DNA of 64,000 nt, taken from assembly GCA_001414325.1 (NCBI GenBank), contig LLKB01000005.1:624303-688302 (forward strand), written 5' to 3'. How positions within the stretch are numbered: the first letter of the stretch is position 1; every line of letters starts with the position of its first letter. Below are positions 62,097 through 64,000 of the stretch, piece after piece. The position numbers and the translations under genes are program-made. The notes below the pieces were generated by a model that saw nothing but the letters and a program-made list of their open reading frames with translations, was not told the origin of the DNA and ran no database searches. This DNA comes from Butyribacter intestini (GTDB taxonomy: Bacteria; Bacillota; Clostridia; Lachnospirales; Lachnospiraceae).

Positions 62097-63077
62097 CTAA
62101 ATCTTATAAAGTTCATCACTTCCCGCAGGACCGATATACCTTGTCTCGTCCCTGCTCACAACTATCCTGTCGTTGCCCTCGGTTGCTCTTCCTATGACCG
62201 CCGCATTTATGCCTGCCTCCTCTAGTTTTTCAACCAGAAGATTGCCTTTTTTACAGCCTATCATCATACTTCCGCTCGATATCAGCATATACGGATTTAT
62301 TTTAAACACCTCGCATACCTCGATAGTTTCCTGCTTTATCGGAATTTTATCAAGATGTGCCGTAATTCCGACCCCTGATGCCTCACCGAGCTCCCAAAGT
62401 GCTCCAAAAACACCACCCTCCGTAACATCATGCATTGCACTGACACCAACTTCCATCGCTATCTTTGACTCAGGTATTACAGAGAGATACTCTTTAAATC
62501 CCTTTGCCACATCGACAAGTTCCCGTGGCAATGTCTCAAGAAGCTTTTCCTCTTTTTCGGCAGCTATTATCGAAGTTCCCTCAAGTCCTGCCCACTTCGT
62601 CATAACTATCTCATCCCCCGGCTTTAATCCGCCTGTTGAAACAATTTTACCCTTTTTCACCTTGCCGACACCCGTAACATTTATTATCGGTCTGTTCACA
62701 GCATCCGAGATTTCAGTATGACCGCCCATCACCTCTATTTTAAGTTTAGAACAAGCTGTCTCAATCTCCTCCATTATCCGCCTTAACTTTATCTCTCTTG
62801 TGCCATCAGGAAGAATTATCGTCGTCATTATCCCTATGGGCTCTGCACCGCTTGATGCAAGGTCATTTGCCGTAATATGAACAGCGAGATTTCCTATTCC
62901 CTTGTCCGTTCCCGTTATCGGGTCTGTCGAAAATACAAGTGCTTCATCCTCGCCGACTGCTACAGCCGAACAGTCCTCACCTACTCCCGGATGCAATATA
63001 ACTTCCTCTCTCCTGTGTCTTATCTGTTTAAATACCGCTCTCTTTAAAACATTCTCTGGTACTTTTCCTATTTCCAT
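62097..63077 (-). CDS. AIR-synthase-family protein (HypE/ThiL-like)
   Basis: A 326-aa protein with the two-domain AIRS fold. N-terminal: HPGVGEDCSAVAVGEDEALV, FSTDPITGTDKGIGNLAVHI, NDLASSGAEPIGIMTTIILP, EVMGGHTEISDAV. C-terminal: KPGDEIVMTKWAGLEGTSII, SAMHDVTEGGVFGALWELGE and SSGSMMIGC. It resembles HypE but lacks its C-terminal thiocyanate-carrying PRxC motif and no hyp genes are near, so the substrate is unknown. It starts 22 nt after the VanW gene and precedes the Lrp gene by 70 nt. Confidence 0.85.
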   Translation of the reverse strand: MEIGKVPENVLKRAVFKQIRHRREEVILHPGVGEDCSAVAVGEDEALVFSTDPITGTDKGIGNLAVHITANDLASSGAEPIGIMTTIILPDGTREIKLRRIMEEIETACSKLKIEVMGGHTEISDAVNRPIINVTGVGKVKKGKIVSTGGLKPGDEIVMTKWAGLEGTSIIAAEKEEKLLETLPRELVDVAKGFKEYLSVIPESKIAMEVGVSAMHDVTEGGVFGALWELGEASGVGITAHLDKIPIKQETIEVCEVFKINPYMLISSGSMMIGCKKGNLLVEKLEEAGINAAVIGRATEGNDRIVVSRDETRYIGPAGSDELYKI

Positions 63078-63099
63078 CTGTCTTTATATTCCTTTCTTC

Positions 63100-63999
63100 T
63101 TAATCTTCCTCTTTTTTTTCAGTATTTTTCTTAGTTTCTGTTTTCTTTTGTTCACTCTGTTTTTTATCAATTTTTGTGTTTTCTTCCTTTTTAACTTCCT
63201 GCTGCTTTCCGACCGTCACATGCGGCGGCTCTGCATTGTAGGAGCTTGTATTTACAAGAACTCTCTTTTTCTTAACACCTTTTATATAGATTATCTTCCA
63301 TAATTTTGCATTATATCCCGTATGTGCTGACTGGGTTACCTCCCTGTATCCTGACGGCTTAGTCGCATCGACCGTTATAACTTCACCCTCAGGCTGTTTT
63401 TCCTCTACTATCTCCGACTCAAATGTAATCTTTCTGTCCTTTTCTCTCGTGTCCTCACCAAATATCTTAAACGAAAGCACACCACCTTTTGCCGAAGCTG
63501 CAATGTATATAAGGGATTTTGTATTGTTCTTAAATTTCAAATCCTTATAATTTCCTGATATTGCTGCATCCCTCGACACATTTACATAATGTACGACCAT
63601 TGAATGTGGAGAACGCTCAACAACTTCAAGTTCTGCATTTATAACAGCATTATAAAGCGTTGTTGAAACCTGACATACACCTCCACCGACACCTGATACC
63701 ACTTTTCCACCTGCATATTCCGGTGCGGCTTTATAACCATTTTCAACTGTTCTTTCTTTTATGACTTTCACTGTTGAAAAAGTCTGCCCCGGCTTTAGAA
63801 TAGTTCCATTTATGCGTTCTGCTGCCGTCTGAACATTACTACACCTGTCTGCCGTTGATGAACTGTAATCCGTAGAATATTCACCGAGCAAATCCGTACA
63901 TTTTGAATACATCTTTCTTGTATATTTAGGCTTCTTTATACTTACGACAGCATCCAATACAAGCTTTTTGTCATTAAAATCACTATTTAATTTTTCACT
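63100..63999 (-). CDS. VanW/G5-domain wall-associated protein (partial, 5' end outside window)
   Basis: The frame is open to the right edge (300 codons visible). The VanW domain includes LLGEYSTDYSSSTADRCSNV, RINGTILKPGQTFS, ENGYKAAPEYAGGKVVSGVG, GGVCQVSTTLYNAVINAELE and ERSPHSMVVHYVNVSRDAAI. A G5-type domain (ITFESEIVEEKQPEGEVITV to VLVNTSSYN) follows, and then a Lys/Glu-rich tail (EVKKEENTKIDKKQSEQKKT). Such proteins are exported; a signal or TM should lie upstream of the visible part. A role in wall metabolism is inferred from the domain pair only. Confidence 0.9.
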   Translation of the reverse strand, partial: SEKLNSDFNDKKLVLDAVVSIKKPKYTRKMYSKCTDLLGEYSTDYSSSTADRCSNVQTAAERINGTILKPGQTFSTVKVIKERTVENGYKAAPEYAGGKVVSGVGGGVCQVSTTLYNAVINAELEVVERSPHSMVVHYVNVSRDAAISGNYKDLKFKNNTKSLIYIAASAKGGVLSFKIFGEDTREKDRKITFESEIVEEKQPEGEVITVDATKPSGYREVTQSAHTGYNAKLWKIIYIKGVKKKRVLVNTSSYNAEPPHVTVGKQQEVKKEENTKIDKKQSEQKKTETKKNTEKKEED

Positions 64000-64000
64000 A

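Noticed and set aside
62097-63077. HypE of hydrogenase maturation
   Set aside because: The C-terminal Cys motif and other hyp genes are missing.

Overview
The window looks like a piece of chromosome from a low-GC anaerobic Clostridia, most likely a gut Lachnospiraceae-type Firmicute. Supporting signs are a clostridial str operon (rpsL-rpsG-fusA-tuf), a class III anaerobic ribonucleotide reductase (NrdD), RecU, RNase Y, MutS2, VanW/G5 and NlpC/P60-SH3b wall proteins, ECF S-components (one FolT-like under a THF riboswitch), a TPP riboswitch before a short ThiC, a LexA/DinR-type SOS box before recA, strong GGAGG ribosome binding sites and AT-rich spacers. No tRNA, rRNA, CRISPR array, intact transposase or prophage was seen. 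The species cannot be named from this evidence.

Layout. 0-7.6 kb: the 3' end of a YD-repeat-like gene, purC, then an unusual minus-strand run (trpF, solute-binding lipoprotein, chemoreceptor, M18 aminopeptidase) and an ECF S-component. 7.7-13.8 kb: secreted NlpC/P60 hydrolase, adenosine deaminase, and a two-component pair. 14.1-17.4 kb: a decaying ABC-transporter/LytTR cassette, with a nonsense-interrupted ATPase and only the tail of a GHKL kinase. It is bracketed by 29-bp near-identical direct repeats, and next to it lie a consensus promoter, a coding relic and a large secreted Fn3-like protein. 20.3-24.9 kb: str operon. 25-26.8 kb: recA-recX under LexA control. 27-31 kb: DUF1653 protein, thiE, HAD phosphatase, thiC. 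31.5-34.7 kb: CmpB-like membrane protein and nrdD. 34.9-43.2 kb: HPt protein, recU, RluA-type pseudouridine synthase, small alarmone synthetase, LytM-type peptidase, proC, an ASKHA (RACo-like) protein, rny. 43.5-48.9 kb: a minus-strand run holding the t6A genes tsaE, tsaB and tsaD with rimI, rnz and small membrane or zinc proteins. 49.2-55.1 kb: a RelA/SpoT-type protein with a large unassigned C-terminus, an HtrA-like pseudoprotease, mutS2. 55.1-64 kb: a second two-component pair, folT with a THF riboswitch, pfkA, trmL, aminotransferase-lrp, an AIR-synthase-like protein, and a VanW gene that runs off the right edge.

The most novel signal is between genes. Two families of structured repeats recur. 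(1) A leader element of 45-180 nt occurs five times (before add, thiE, the YcxB-like gene, a sensor kinase and pfkA). Each copy ends 17-25 nt before the start codon, just 5' of the ribosome binding site, always in the same orientation, with paired changes that preserve its terminal helix. (2) A ~185-bp palindromic intergenic element with GTAACAGTTCAG ends contains a ~30-bp hairpin whose arms co-vary between copies. Smaller repeated motifs appear in the thiC and alarmone-synthetase leaders. Other points of interest are the RelA/SpoT fusion, the HtrA-like protein lacking His and Asp of its triad, the trpF/chemoreceptor operon and the decayed ABC cassette.
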